64,000 nt of DNA from Nannobrachium achirus. Taxonomy: Eukaryota > Chordata > Actinopteri > Myctophiformes > Myctophidae. The notes under the pieces were generated by a model. That model made no database searches. It saw only the letters and a program-made list of their open reading frames with translations, and was not told the DNA's origin. Position numbers and translations under genes: made by a program. Shown here piece after piece: positions 1 to 44,812 of the stretch (its first letter is position 1; the number at the start of each line of letters is the position of its first letter). The DNA is taken from positions 55,184,426 through 55,248,425 of the forward strand of contig OY997639.1 in NCBI GenBank assembly GCA_963921795.1. Direction: 5' to 3'.

Positions 1-177
1 CATTCATCCTCCTGAGTGATAATGTTACTGCTCACCAGGCTCACATACGCACATCACAACTACAACAAAGGGAAACAAGAGAACAGACAAGGGAGAGTGG
101 GTGAGGCGGATGGGAGGGATATAATCATGGTTTAGGATTATAGTTTTTTCACTTGTTGAGTATAAATTCTCATAGAT

Positions 178-529
178 CAGTGGTTCTCAACCTTCTCAGG
201 CCGCGACCCAGAAAATAATCATATTTGAACTGGGGACCCCACCCCCACCCTAACGAGCATTAAGTTGAGGAATTATATTTTTCGCGTTGCAAAGCGCTGT
301 GAGCATGTAGATCAGCTATTTTCACAATCTCTGTCTCTAATATTTGACAATTTGGCCAAAGTTTAATTTGTCATTTTAGAGGTATTAAAAAGTCCTTAAA
401 TTGTCACTTTAGAAATGTGCAGATACCCTCTATACACTTAAATGTTCAGTTGGTTTGTTTACTGTTAAGTGAGAAAACAATGTTGCAAATTAAGCTAATC
501 ATTGGGGACCCACAGGTTGAGAACCACTG
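178..529. mobile_element. hAT-type MITE, ends CAGTGGTTCTCAACC
   Basis: Terminal inverted repeats CAGTGGTTCTCAACC at 178-192 and GGTTGAGAACCACTG at 515-529 are exact reverse complements. About 350 bp and non-coding. A half copy of the dispersed palindrome (GAGCATGTAGATCAGCTATTTT) lies inside near 286-325. The 8-bp flanks do not match, so the target duplication is lost or decayed. Confidence 0.85.
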
Positions 530-805
530 TATACTGTAGATTATATTATTATTTTTGTATATAGATTTTTGTTATATTCATTCAGAATATTTATCAAATG
601 TACTCTTGACGCACCAATAAATCAATCAATACTAGAAGGTTTAAATCCTCCACTTGAGTGTATAGCGTTGTTTTTGCACCTCTGGTACTTGTACTCTGTA
701 CAGGGCATTTTATTGACAAAGTAATATAAATCAGGAGGAGCAAAGTCAGGTCAACTACATGAACCCTAGCGCCCCTATTTTGGGTGAGAACAGCTGGCAA
801 AAACG
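530..805. other. no gene seen; non-coding flank
   Basis: No recognisable gene or complete repeat. The open frame on the reverse strand here has no family resemblance. Confidence 0.4.
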
Positions 806-867
806 ACAGATCTACAAGCTCGTAATGTATTGTGTTGTGATGTGAGCTTGTATATTGGCTATTTTTG
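806..867. repeat. dispersed short palindrome (copy 2)
   Basis: Imperfect inverted repeat from CAGATCTACAAGCTC to GAGCTTGTATATTGGCTATT. It belongs to the family described at 12920-12989. Confidence 0.75.
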
Positions 868-1336
868 GAGACCACTGGGGGGAATCCAGTTAACTAATAG
901 GGTGGTTTTAGTGTTTAAGGGCAGCAGTAAATAACTAAATTGCATGTGCAGTACAATAGCCAGAGACAAAGCCCACTGATGAAATGCCATTTGAACCAAA
1001 TCTGGCTGTAGGGAAGTCAGAGTGGAAGAGAGATGCCTTCCTCAGACAATACTGATAATCAGGTTAGCCAGAGTGCTCCTGCAGCACGCTGCAGTACAAT
1101 CCCACCCTTCACCAAGAGACTGATGTCTATAAAACGTTCACCCAGCTGGCCAAGAAGGCTGAATTCCTGAGGATGATAAGCAGTGAAGGGAGAAGGAGTC
1201 ATGGGATGGGCCTGTGTGGTACAGTACAGTACTAACATCACATGACATCACAGGCCTGACAACCCCACAATGAAATGGGCTCTTGTTGGCGAGGACTGTA
1301 GTGACTATGGGTCCATGTGGCTGGAAGCGGAAGGAA

Positions 1337-2242
1337 ACTGTGCATGTTTAGGCCAAACAGGTTTGCTCCATTTCTCCATGTATAGGTCCAAATGACCTCG
1401 CCCTAAAGGGCGAGGTCGCGCCAATTCTTGACCATCTGGCCAACCACAGCGTTTCTCTGACGATTCTAGTTGTTGTCATTCTGGGGGGAGTTTGTTCATG
1501 TTTTTGTGAGGGTATCAACCCTAGGAGACACGGGGAGAACATGCAAACTCCACACAGAAAGGCCCCATCGCTCACACCCTTGGTTGGGTTGGCGATAGGG
1601 CCTTTCTGTGTGGAGTTTGCCTAAACATGGAGATGTGGTACAGAAGGACTCATATATGGGCATAAAAAGTATGTCATGTGACATCACTTCCTGTACAGAC
1701 AGTCAGACAGACAGACAGCCATTGACTCCGACCTAACAATAGCTACTGTCTATGACGGTAGTTCCATATGACATATTGGACTAGACTATCTCCATATATA
1801 GTGTTATCCACATCTCCATGTTAGGACTCATATATGGGCATAAAAATTATGTCATGTGACATCACTTCCTGTACAGACAGTCAGCCATTGACTCCGGATT
1901 AACAATGGCTACTGTCTATGACGGTAGTCCCATATGACATATTGGACTAGACTATCTCCATATATAGTGTTATCCACATCTCCATGTTTAGACAGCCAAT
2001 GACTCCGGCCTAACAATGGCTACTTTCTATGACGTTAGTCCCATATGACATGATGGACTGGACTATCTCCATATATAGTGTTATCCACATTTCGTGTAGC
2101 CGCCCTGTACAGGAAGTGATGTCACAACTCGCTGACATCACACTGACATCACAGAGGATACGGACGGTCACGAGGATACGGAAGGAAGGAAGGACACTCA
2201 AGTGACACGGTTCTTCAGAGTATATGCGACCTTCGATCGCAA
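1337..2242 (-). mobile_element. Helentron-like non-autonomous element, left copy (3' end rearranged)
   Basis: On the reverse strand it starts TTGCGATCGAAGGTCGCAT at 2242, a 5' end with a short hairpin. It shares long blocks with 29306-30848 on the opposite strand: the CTGTCTGTCTGACTG stretch, the CCATATATAG units, the GTGTGGAGTTTGC block and the GGGCGAGG hairpin at 1399-1418. Internally it holds two to three tandem units of roughly 150 bp. The 3' end lacks the CTAG terminus seen in the right copy, and the order of the last blocks differs. A snapback hairpin lies at 1542-1620. Confidence 0.6.
1542..1620. repeat. snapback hairpin, arms about 30 bp
   Basis: Arm 1542-1571 (GCAAACTCCACACAGAAAGG onwards) is the near-exact reverse complement of 1591-1620, with a 19-nt loop. 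The right Helentron-like copy at 30620-30660 has only one arm, so the inverted duplication is private to this copy. Confidence 0.8.
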
Positions 2243-3787
2243 TTATAGGCTATACTACAGGTAGCTCTGACCAAACACTTGGTTGAAAAAGGCTCTCAAT
2301 ATCTGTCTCAGTGTCTGTGTGTGGCATTGTGTGACAACTGCAGGAGTAGAGGAGTTAAAGGAGTATTTCACCAAAAAAAGGACATATTCTATCGGTTACA
2401 CACCCCATGATTCCATGAATCATGGGGAATCCATGCTTGAATTTATGGTGATGTTTTTGTTTTTTGTTGCATTCCTAAGCCAATCATTTGATGACAGGTG
2501 GAGCCGGTCCTATTGACCGATGACTCGATCATCACATTATTGGCTTGTGCATAGTGGAATAGGATGGGATAGGTCTCTGCACCTGTATTTTAACTTCAGT
2601 TATTATGGTGGTATATGGAGAGACAAATATTTTCTGAGGTGGTACTTCGTGTAAAAAGGTTGAGAACCACAGACTGTACGGTGTGGCAAGCTAATCATGT
2701 ATCATGTACATTTTATCATTCTACAGTAGACAGTAGTGCAGAAATACTACTGTACTACTGTATAGAAATCACACTATAGAGAGACTGTAACACAACGCAC
2801 CTGCTGTACACAGGTGTGTGACGTCAGAGTAACTGTCATTTGCTGAGCTAGGCTGAGCCAGGCCTTTACTGAAGCAACCTAACTGTCACTGACATACTGT
2901 GCTGTGTACAGATAAACAAACACGCCTTGCCAGTACCAAAGCTGACAGTCCAACCAACCGATACACCCAAACAACCGCTACTGCTTTATTAGGACTGATC
3001 CTAACGTCAACGCATCACCTGACGTGAGACAGAAACAAGCTAGTGTTTAGCCGTACAGTAGGTGTCTTTATAGTTAACACTGCATGCATAACGGAAACAA
3101 CTGAAGACCACATGAACGCCTACCGTCGCTGGCTAGATGTCAGACACGCTGTCATTCAGCCTGATGGAAGAGAAAGGCAGACAACATCAATATGGGCAGC
3201 AGGCTAACGACGTTAGCAGCAACCTGGACAACTGATGCTGATGAGGCCCCGATACGATACACCGGCTCTCTGGTCTTCACAAGCAGCTGCTGTATGCTCA
3301 ACTCATGGGTGTTGTTAGAGAAATGGTTACTGGTTAATTCTACATATTCCTGAATGTCTCAGGATGTATTCATCTTTACTCTAAATGTAAGAATTAATTA
3401 AAACAACTTTGGACCGCTGCCACAGCCAGTGGCTTCCTGAAACAGCAGTACTACAAAGCCTAAACATTACAGACTAGAATAGCCCATAGCCCGCAAGGAC
3501 GACCGCGCTGTGATTGGCTACTCGGTTGTCAGGCAACCGGTGATTCTCTCTCTCTCTCTCTCTTATATGTAAGGAACAATTTGAAAAAAGAAATGAACAT
3601 TGGACTGAATGTTTAGCTGCCTCTTTAAAAACTCTCTCTCACACACACACACACACACGCACGCACGCGCGCGCGCACACACACACACACCAAACCAAAT
3701 ACTTTACTTCATTAATCTAAACTCTATATTCTAAAATCATGCAACTCAACTCCACTGTAGTCCCCCTGGTCCACATGTAATCAGTGC
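2243..3787. other. UBE3D upstream intergenic DNA with repeat fragments
   Basis: A lone TTAAAGGAGTATTTCACC end at 2354-2371 looks like one terminus of a TTAA MITE. A lone hAT end GGTTGAGAACCACAG lies at 2659-2673. A (CT)n run is at 3546-3563, and mixed (AC)n/(GC)n at 3634-3691. No exon was recognised; the next gene upstream must lie outside the window. Confidence 0.45.
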
Positions 3788-3928
3788 CAGTGGTGGAAAA
3801 GGTAGGCTACTCACATTTACTGCAATGTAGAAATAGGTCTACTACATACCAGTAAAGTGAAAGTACCTCAAAATTGTACTTAAATACAGTAGTTTTAAGT
3901 AAATGTACTTAGTTACGTTACACCACTG
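3788..3928. mobile_element. hAT MITE of the CAGTGGTGGAAAA family
   Basis: Starts CAGTGGTGGAAAAGGTA and ends GTTACACCACTG; 141 bp. The inner part (AAAGTACCTCAAAATTGTAC and similar) is typical of a widespread fish hAT MITE. The same family forms the outer shell at 42515-44119. Flanking 8-mers do not match. Confidence 0.75.
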
Positions 3929-4057
3929 CACATAATTATGAATTATGATCATCATAGGAATCTGTCTTGTAGGCTCAGCTATGTTTGATGTGAGATCAAA
4001 GTCAATCGTCCTTCCAAACCATGGGATATTAGAACCCCCCTCCCCCGCCCTGAAAGA

Positions 4058-4137
4058 GCAGATCTACAAGCTAACAGCGCGTCGCATCGCAACCATAGAC
4101 TGTGTGATCGCGACGCGTTGTTAACTTGTAGATCCGC
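4058..4137. repeat. dispersed short palindrome (copy 3), 330 bp upstream of UBE3D start
   Basis: GCAGATCTACAAGCTAACAG with GCGCGTCGC on the left arm, and GCGACGCGTTGTTAACTTG with TAGATCCGC on the right arm. It is a nearly complete stem with a loop of about 20 nt and is not embedded in a recognised hAT. Confidence 0.8.
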
Positions 4138-4464
4138 ACACAGCTCCCAGGATGCATTGCAGATCTGCTGCACGCTCGCTTCAGTCGTCCGGGCACCTGC
4201 TGTTGCTGTGGATAAGGTTCTGACCTCACTAAGCGGTCTAGTCACTCTAATGAATTTTAGTACATTAATTCCATTCGAGTTGTATTTGACTTATTCTTTG
4301 ATCTCTGATCTGTCTGGAAAAAAACGTATGTGTATCCAAACTAGCTACTCCGCTTGCTCAGTCCCCTAACATTTATTTTAGTGTTGTAATTGTTGCAGAC
4401 TACACGTGGCCTATTTTTATGTTCAATCAGTGTGCAAATCTCAAGGCACACGTCTTGGACAGTC
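4138..4464 (+). promoter_or_regulatory. UBE3D: probable UBE3D promoter / 5' leader region
   Basis: DNA directly upstream of the UBE3D start codon. No TATA box is obvious and no transcription start can be placed from sequence alone. It is bounded upstream by a 78-bp palindromic repeat (4058-4137). The call is positional only. Confidence 0.35.
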
Positions 4465-35203
<30,739 letters not shown>

Positions 35204-35340
35204 GACTTCAGAGGTCAGCAGATCCATCCTACATTCCCAGTCCCATCCACAGAGAAAGGGACGTGCTGGCCATTGGGAAAAGCGGGACAACTCCCGAACG
35301 GCCGGTTCATTCCCGGGAAAAGATTAAAAATAAAATGTCG
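35204..35340 (+). terminator. UBE3D: UBE3D 3' UTR with AATAAA polyadenylation signal
   Basis: An AATAAA hexamer lies at 35329-35334, about 126 nt past the stop codon. It is the first such hexamer on the + strand after the stop. The cleavage point is not determined. A copy of the dispersed palindrome follows at 35488. Confidence 0.5.
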
Positions 35341-35487
35341 GCCTTCGTTCCATTTTGGGGGCTGGGCGGCCAACAAAGTAAATCGTCACTGTCGGGCAGA
35401 AACCTTGTATCTCCAAGTTTCAAATGTGTAAATTTCTTTGCAAAGCAAAGCCCTGCTTCATCATACAAGGCGGTCGCACAAAAGTAG

Positions 35488-35530
35488 TGAAAACAGCAGA
35501 TCTACAAGCACACAACGCCTCGCACCGCGT
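35488..35530. repeat. dispersed short palindrome (copy 12, left arm)
   Basis: GAAAACAGCAGATCTACAAG then CACACAACGCCTCGCA; the right arm is lost into a GTGCGTGCGTGC run. Confidence 0.65.
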
Positions 35531-38720
<3,190 letters not shown>

Positions 38721-39659
38721 ATTTAGCCCAGGGGTCTTCAACAGGCGGTCTGGGACGCCTAGGGGGTCCTCAGAGTTACTACAGGGTGTCCTCCAAATCT
38801 TTGTGTGATAGAAACTTTATTTTTTTCTACACTAACCACTTGAACCTATAGTATCCCTATTCTGTGTGGAACATTAGCCAAGAATAGCCGATCTACAAGC
38901 TCACAACGCCTCGCAGATCGGCTATTTAGTAGGGGAGCCTATGTATCAGATTCTGTTGGCCGTAATTTTGGAATGTAAATTTTTGGAGACATGTATATCT
39001 TGATTCTTGGGGTTCTCAGAATGCCAAAAAAACATGTCTCCAATTTTTCTTTTTGGGTTTAGCTGGTGTAATTAGCATAATTAGTCAATTAATTGCCCAA
39101 AACAGGAAATGGCAATAACTTTGCTTCTAGGTAACTTATAAAGGTGATCTAAGAGTCTAAGTCGATGTTTGTGAGGTCCAGAAATTAATCTGTTACCATT
39201 TTGAAGTCATACAAACTTTCCTAATTAGCATAATTAGCATAAATTATGCAACAACGAGGTGAAAATAAGCAAATTGCTTATTTTTTTCAGTTTTAGTCAA
39301 CTTTGAAAGCTTCTCACAGACTTTAAGATGTAAGTTTACAAATCATCAATTATCATCATCCTATAAATAAATCATGCAACCCTGTATCTGTGTAATAATT
39401 ACGTAATAATCACACCAAAACCAGAAAGCTATATTTCTTTGCTTCAAGTTAATTAATAAACATGATCTTACAGACAGTGTAAGTCTGTTTGCAAGACTAG
39501 AAAATATTCTCTTTCCATAACTAGGATATCTAACCTTCCCTTATTAGCTTAATTTGCATATATATCCTTCATATAAAATAAAGAACAATATGAGAAATGG
39601 TCACAGAATTATCAGATTGTTTATTCTCAGAAAATATTGTAAACACATTTAAATAGAAG

Positions 39660-40207
39660 GGGCTCCATCTTTTTGTCGTCAACACCAATTCCCAACACCA
39701 ATGCCTTGCTTACATACAACACACCTATTCATCTGCCCCACACATGCACATCTCAGAGCAGTTAAAACATTAAGATCGACAAGAACAATGTGACACGCAC
39801 TGGGATTTCTTGCAGCCACATTTGATCAGTTGGGTATTATGGGTAATGGTGGCTGGAGCTGGGGGTTCCCGTGTTGTGACTGGCACCAGTTGTTCTCCCT
39901 CAGCCTCCATCCATATTCAGTTACTGGTGGTATCTGTGGGTTATGTACGTGGTCCTGACTCCTCATACCATATTGCCTTGTAATGGGAACGGGCAATGGC
40001 TTGATGTAATGCTCCTTGTGTAGGTGGCAGCTTATCGGCTTCTAATTGGTTCTTTGTGAATAACCTCCACCTGAGCTCACCAACATCCACAAGATTTGTA
40101 CCGGGCTTGTGCAGCTGGCAAACAAATGTTTCAACCTTTTTTTCTGTGTCAGAACTGAGCTTTTTTGTAATACCTAGAGTAGCAAATGCAAATGGGAAAG
40201 CCATCAT
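39660..40207 (-). pseudogene. same uncharacterised gene, left-arm partial copy (broken)
   Basis: Reverse strand encodes FAFATLGITKKLSSDTEKKV, ETFVCQLHKPGTNLVDVGEL, RWRLFTKNQLEADKLPPTQG and ALHQAIARSHYKAIWYEESG, then runs into the YGW and Cys-rich region mirrored from the right arm. The amino part (FDRY block) is absent from this arm. Confidence 0.6.
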
Positions 40208-40254
40208 GGATCAAGACATGTTCCCAGTGGGCTGACCACTTCATAGCCACACTG

Positions 40255-41180
40255 GACAGGAACATAGTGAGACTCATGTAGTATTTGACCGCTATGGCAT
40301 TGCATCTTCACTGAAGGATGCCACATGTAAGCGACACCAGGGTGGCAAGCCCCCTACCACTTATGATGTGGAAGACAACACACCGATAGGGAAGGTGTCA
40401 GAAAAACTATTCTTGTCAGGTATCCACACCAAAGATGAGCTGATTGTCTATCTTGCTAAGAAAGCCCTCCAACTCTTCCAGGGAAAACCCAACATTATCA
40501 TAATCAAGGCAAGATGTCCACTCAAACTCTATTGATGTACAGTAAAACATACCAGGGTATGAAAACTTACCAGGGTTCCATGCCATCATGGAACTGACCA
40601 GACAGGCCATTTTGTTGGCAAGGGAAAGTTAACCTGTTGGCAAGCTCTAAACCGGTGTCCTGTGGAGGTGGTATTTGCATTTGATACTCTAGGCACTACA
40701 AAAAAGCTCAGTTCTGACGCAGAAAAAAAATAAATAATAAGATTTAAGCATTTGTTTGCAAGCTGTACGAGCCCGGTACAAATCTTGTGGATGTTGGTGA
40801 GCTCAGGTGGAGGTTATTCACAAAGAAACAATTGGAAGCCGAGAAGCTGCCACCTACACAAGGAGCATTACATCAAGCCATTGCCCGTGCCCATTACCAG
40901 GCAATGGTATGGTATGAGGAGTCAGGACCACGTACATAACCCACAGATACCACCAGTAACTGAATATGGATGGAGGCTGAGGGAGAACAACTGGTGCCAG
41001 TCACAACACGGGAACCCCCAGCTCCAGCCACCATTACCCATAATACCCAACTGATCAAATGTGGCTGCAAGAAATCCCAGTGCGTGTCACATTGTTCTTG
41101 TCGATCTTAACGTTTTAACTGCTCTGAGATGTGCATGTGTGGGGCAGATGAATATGTGTGTTGTAATGTAAGCAAGGCAC
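40255..41180 (+). pseudogene. broken gene of an uncharacterised repeat-borne protein family (right side)
   Basis: Readable blocks in order: VVFDRYGIASSLKDATCKRH, then TTYDVEDNTPIGKVSEKLFL and HTKDELIVYLAKKALQLFQ; later a WQALN-type block, FAFDTLGTTKKLSSD, a GALHQAIARAHYQAMVWYEE-like block, EYGWRLREN and a Cys-rich end (KCGCKKSQC, HCSCR, CSEMCMCG). I recall this order (FDRY, then LPPT-LHQAI-RAHYQ-VW, then YGW, then CGC-C-C) from unnamed proteins repeated many times in fish and invertebrate genomes; no enzyme name is attached to it in my knowledge. The copy is broken at several points and is a relic. Confidence 0.6.
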
Positions 41181-41288
41181 ATCTGTTGGGAATTGGTGAT
41201 GATGACGATGGAGACCCTTCTATTTAAATGTGTTTTCACAACTTTCTGTAAATATTAGAATAAACAATCTGATAAATCTGTGACCATT

Positions 41289-41294
<6 letters not shown>

Positions 41295-41368
<74 letters not shown>

Positions 41369-41413
41369 ATCCATCCATCCATCCATCTTCAACCGCTTAT
41401 CCGGAATCGGGTC

Positions 41414-41476
<63 letters not shown>
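41295..41476 (+). repeat. (AT)n tract interrupted by CCATCCATCC repeat
   Basis: AT dinucleotides at 41295-41365 and 41418-41476 flank CCATCCATCCATCCATCTTC and CAACCGCTTATCCGG, a common fish repeat end. Absent from the left arm of the host palindrome. Confidence 0.9.
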
Positions 41477-41479
<3 letters not shown>

Positions 41480-43067
41480 GCAAATTATGCTAATAAGGAA
41501 AGGTTAAATATCCTAGTTATGGATAGAGAATATTTTCTAGACATGCAAACAGACTTACACTGTCTGTAAGATCATGTTTATTAATTAGCTTAAAGCAAAG
41601 AAATATAGATATTTCTGGTTTCGGTGTGATTATTACATAATTATTACACAGACAAAGTGTTGCATGATTTATTTATAGGATGATGATAATTGATGACTTG
41701 CAAACATACATCTTAGAGTCTGTGAGAAGCTTTCAAAGTTGACTAAAACTTAAAAAATGCAGCAATTTGCTTATTTCCACCTCATTTTTGCATAATTTAT
41801 GCAATTTATGCTAATCAGGAAAGGTTGTATGACTTCACAATGGTAACAGATGAATTTCTTGACCTCACAAACATGGACTTAGACTCTTAGATCACCTTTA
41901 TAAGTTACCTAGAAGCAAGGTTATTGCCATTTCCTGTTTTGGACAATTAATTGTCTAATTATGCTAATTACACATGCTAAACCCCAAAAGAAAAATTGGA
42001 GACATGTTTTTTTGGCATTCTGAGAACCCCAAGAATCAAGATGTACATGTCTCCAAAAATTAACATTCCAAAATTACGGAAATACATAGGCTCCTCTACT
42101 AATTCTTGGCAAAGAGGTTTGGTGTAGAGTGAAAAGAAGTCGTTCAATGTCTAAAAATACACATTAAACCAACAACCCACACTGATGATATTGCTGTCAA
42201 ACAAGTCTACGCTGTCTCAGAAATCTATGAAAAGGTTTAATCTGCAACAAAATCTTACACAATATGTAGTGGGGGTCCCTGCTTCATCTCTCTCTCAGCT
42301 AAGGGGTCCTTGACCCCTGATTTAGCCTATTCTTAGTCTTTCCCCCTCTCACTAGCTCTTCCCCAACACCCCATACATTTGACAATATCTCTAATTCACA
42401 GCAGCCAGTCCCTGTGCACGATTTCCTTTTTAAGAATAATTAATAAGACATGTGTCTTGTGTTCTGAGTCAATCACATTCAAGGCAGGGCAGACATAGGC
42501 AGTGCTGTGAGGAGCAGTGGTGGAAAAAGTAGACTACTCGACTGTTTCACTGGAGTAAAAGTATCAATACTGCAATGTCGAAACACTTAAGTATAGGTCC
42601 GGGTAAGCAAAATTAATACAATTTGTAAAAGTACAAAAGTATTGGCATCAAAATATACTTAAAATACCAAAAGTAAAAGTACTCATAATGCAGAATGTCC
42701 CATTTCACAAGTTATATGTCTAAAATGTATAAAGATCTTTTTGAAAATAGTAAAACTACAAATTCACAACCCTTCGCATCGCTACGTTTTGTGAGCCTGT
42801 AGATAGGCTATTTTCACATTTGGAAATGGCCAAAGTAAAAAATCTACAAAGTAACTAGTAACTAAAAGGTTTTCAATTAATTGTAGTGGAGTAAGTAGGC
42901 TACAGTATTTTCCTCTGCGACGTAGACACAATTTGAACTGCTCCAGTAAAAAATCACACTTGTGTGAACTGAGCGGTGGAGGCTGCGTGTGTGTGTGTGT
43001 GTGTGTGTGTGCGTGCGTGCGTGCGTGTGTGTGAATGTGAGTCTGAACAACAGCGCCCCTCCCTTAA

Positions 43068-43962
43068 AGGGGGCGTGACACCGGCCGAAATTTAACATTA
43101 TGATACAGTAAGTCACGTGGTGTTTCTTCAAACGGTCTGAAAAGGAGGCGGGGCCGTATCAGTTAGTAGTGAATGTATACTTCGTCCGTCGTGCGGTGCC
43201 GCGCAATGTATACTTCGTCCGTTGTGCGGTGCCTCGCAATGTATACTTCGTCCGTACTGCCGTGCCGCGCACAACGTGATGTTGTTGTTAGCGTGTAGCA
43301 GCGCCGCACCGCAAGGCTATTTTGGAGAGCTATTGTGTGTGGCTACACACACACAGAGTGTATGAGCCACGGACCTCAGTCCTCCGAGACAGCAGGACAT
43401 ATGTCTGCTAAAAGGGCTCAAAGCTGCCGAGGAGAAGGAGATCGCTGGACGCTCGTTCTAAGCTGTCCCGGCCGCGTGATATTGAAACGTAACGGCATTG
43501 CGGCTAGCGGAAGACACAGCAGGGTATGGCCGACAAAACCGTCCCTTAGACGGGGAGAACTGAGAAGCGTGTTGACCCTTGTAACGAATCTCTGACACCT
43601 TTTTTGAAAAAGACATGTACTTTTTTACCATTTTATAGCGAATGGTGTATAATTTTTACCCCTAGAACTGATAGTTTTAAAGTTGGTTTAGAAAGTCGGA
43701 AACATGCCTCGGACAGCTTTTTTTGGGGCAGTTTCAAAAGATAATGATATGGATACTCGACTCCGCGAGTCTCCGCCCCTCCCCCCATTAGCCCAATCAA
43801 ATTAATGTATTGCCGTTACTGTACAGAAAGTACTACTTTCAGTACAGTAACTACAATAAATTAATTTGATTGGGTAATTTAACATGGGGGTACATGACAT
43901 CATTAAAAAAATTGGCTAATTTGATAGCCATAATTAGCTGTTTTGGCCATGTCATGCCCACT
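43068..43962. mobile_element. 895-bp TTAA MITE, innermost of three
   Basis: Ends AGGGGGCGTGACA and TGTCATGCCCACT; TTAA on both sides (43064-43067, 43963-43966). The related copy at 20515-20530 (GCGCCCCTCCTTTAAC) shows the empty site. Includes three 33-bp tandem units (43172-43270). Confidence 0.85.
43172..43270 (+). repeat. 33-bp tandem repeat, three units
   Basis: The unit AATGTATACTTCGTCCGTCG (first 20 nt) then TGCGGTGCCGCGC, with a few substitutions. Confidence 0.9.
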
Positions 43963-44391
43963 TTAACATATGTGGTAAGAAAAGGTACTGCAGGCTACAT
44001 ACAGACACGGACGGATGCATACATACCCACACACACGGCCGCGTATAGGAGACGGTGTGACCACCGCTCAAAAAATACCTGAAAATGTAAGTAGATAACT
44101 TGAGTACTTAACACCACTGGTGAGGATTAAGCTGAGTGGGTGTCCAACTGTCCATGCAAAGCAGTGTAATGCCGTGCTGACGACTCTGCACTGTCCAAGT
44201 TGCATACTAATAGGGTGAGAAATTAGTATCAGAATCTATTTAGAAATTGCACATACTTGATAATGATGTCTGTATCTTGAAATGTTGATATGAAGCCTAT
44301 TCTTGGGTCCCGAATGCCTGGTTTACAGAAATGTTCTGCAGAATGTGTCAGCACCACTGCCATAAACATAGTGTTGTTAGTAGGAATAAAC

Positions 44392-44812
44392 TAGAGATGT
44401 TACCGATCAATCGGCAATGGATCGGATCGGGCCGATCAAAGCATGATCGGCGATAATCGGTGGTTTAGATCAAAAGGTAAATTCACCGATCCGATCGGAT
44501 CGGTGCATCTGATCAACCAGCCGTTCAGTATGCCCACTTGAGGCCATTTTGGGGTATTGATTTCCACAGTGCTGAAGGAATAATTAGTTACTGCTATGAT
44601 AATAAATACATAGTAATGCTGGTAAATAACTATAAGGCACATATATAAATGAATTCATGAGTGAATGAATGAAATAAAGTTAAAACATTAACATTTAGAG
44701 AAAATATAAATAATAACTTGATCGGATCGGTGATTGATCGGGATCGGGTGATCAAACTTTTGTGATCGGTGCTCGGTGATCGGTTCCAAAAAACCTGATC
44801 GGACCATCCCTA
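44392..44812. mobile_element. 421-bp hAT MITE with GATCGG subterminal repeats and perfect target duplication
   Basis: Starts TAGAGATGTTACCGATC and ends CTGATCGGACCATCCCTA. Identical GAATAAAC at 44384-44391 and 44813-44820. Ends are rich in ATCGG/CCGAT motifs, probable transposase-binding sites. Confidence 0.88.

Larger units (their letters stand above)
38927..42101. mobile_element. 3.2-kb palindromic DNA element with long terminal inverted repeats
   Basis: Outer ends TAGTAGGGGAGCCTATGTAT and ATACATAGGCTCCTCTACTA match with one substitution. The arms (38927-about 40215 and about 40690-42101) pair along their length, with a single-copy centre of about 475 bp. Flanking ATT on both sides (38924-38926, 42102-42104) may be a 3-bp target duplication. 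Both arms carry parts of the same gene reading outward from the centre. The right arm has gained an (AT)n tract and a CCATCCATCC repeat (41295-41476). The superfamily is unknown to me. Confidence 0.85.
38729..42319. mobile_element. hAT element of CAGGGGTCTTCAA family, split by a palindromic insertion
   Basis: Left end CAGGGGTCTTCAAC at 38729; right end CCTTGACCCCTG to 42319. Flanked by a perfect 8-bp target duplication ATTTAGCC (38721-38728 and 42320-42327). Without the insertion at 38927-42101 it would be about 415 bp, the size of its relative at 21696-22112 (opposite orientation). It carries palindrome copy 13 at 38882-38926, immediately beside the insertion. Confidence 0.92.
42969..44078. 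mobile_element. microsatellite-bearing MITE nested in the hAT
   Basis: Left CTGAGCGGTGGAGG then a GT run; right GGTGTGACCACCGCTCAAAA. TGAGCGGTGG and CCACCGCTCA are inverted ends. Related sequences stand at 20500-20675 and 45197-45403. Itself interrupted by the TTAA element 43068-43962. Confidence 0.6.
42515..44119. mobile_element. hAT MITE, CAGTGGTGGAAAAAGTA family, outer shell of a nest
   Basis: Starts CAGTGGTGGAAAAAGTAG and ends TTGAGTACTTAACACCACTG. Target duplications GTGAGGAG (42507-42514) and GTGAGGAT (44120-44127) match at seven of eight. Inner AAAAGTATCAATACTGCAAT blocks match the family. Holds a palindrome copy (42743-42815) and a nested element. Confidence 0.92.

Noticed and set aside
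1059-1241. 60-residue reverse-strand frame near the left edge
   Set aside because: No recognisable family, no splice context and no second line of support.
41280-41507. Open frame of Ile-Tyr repeats
   Set aside because: Translation of the (AT)n tract.
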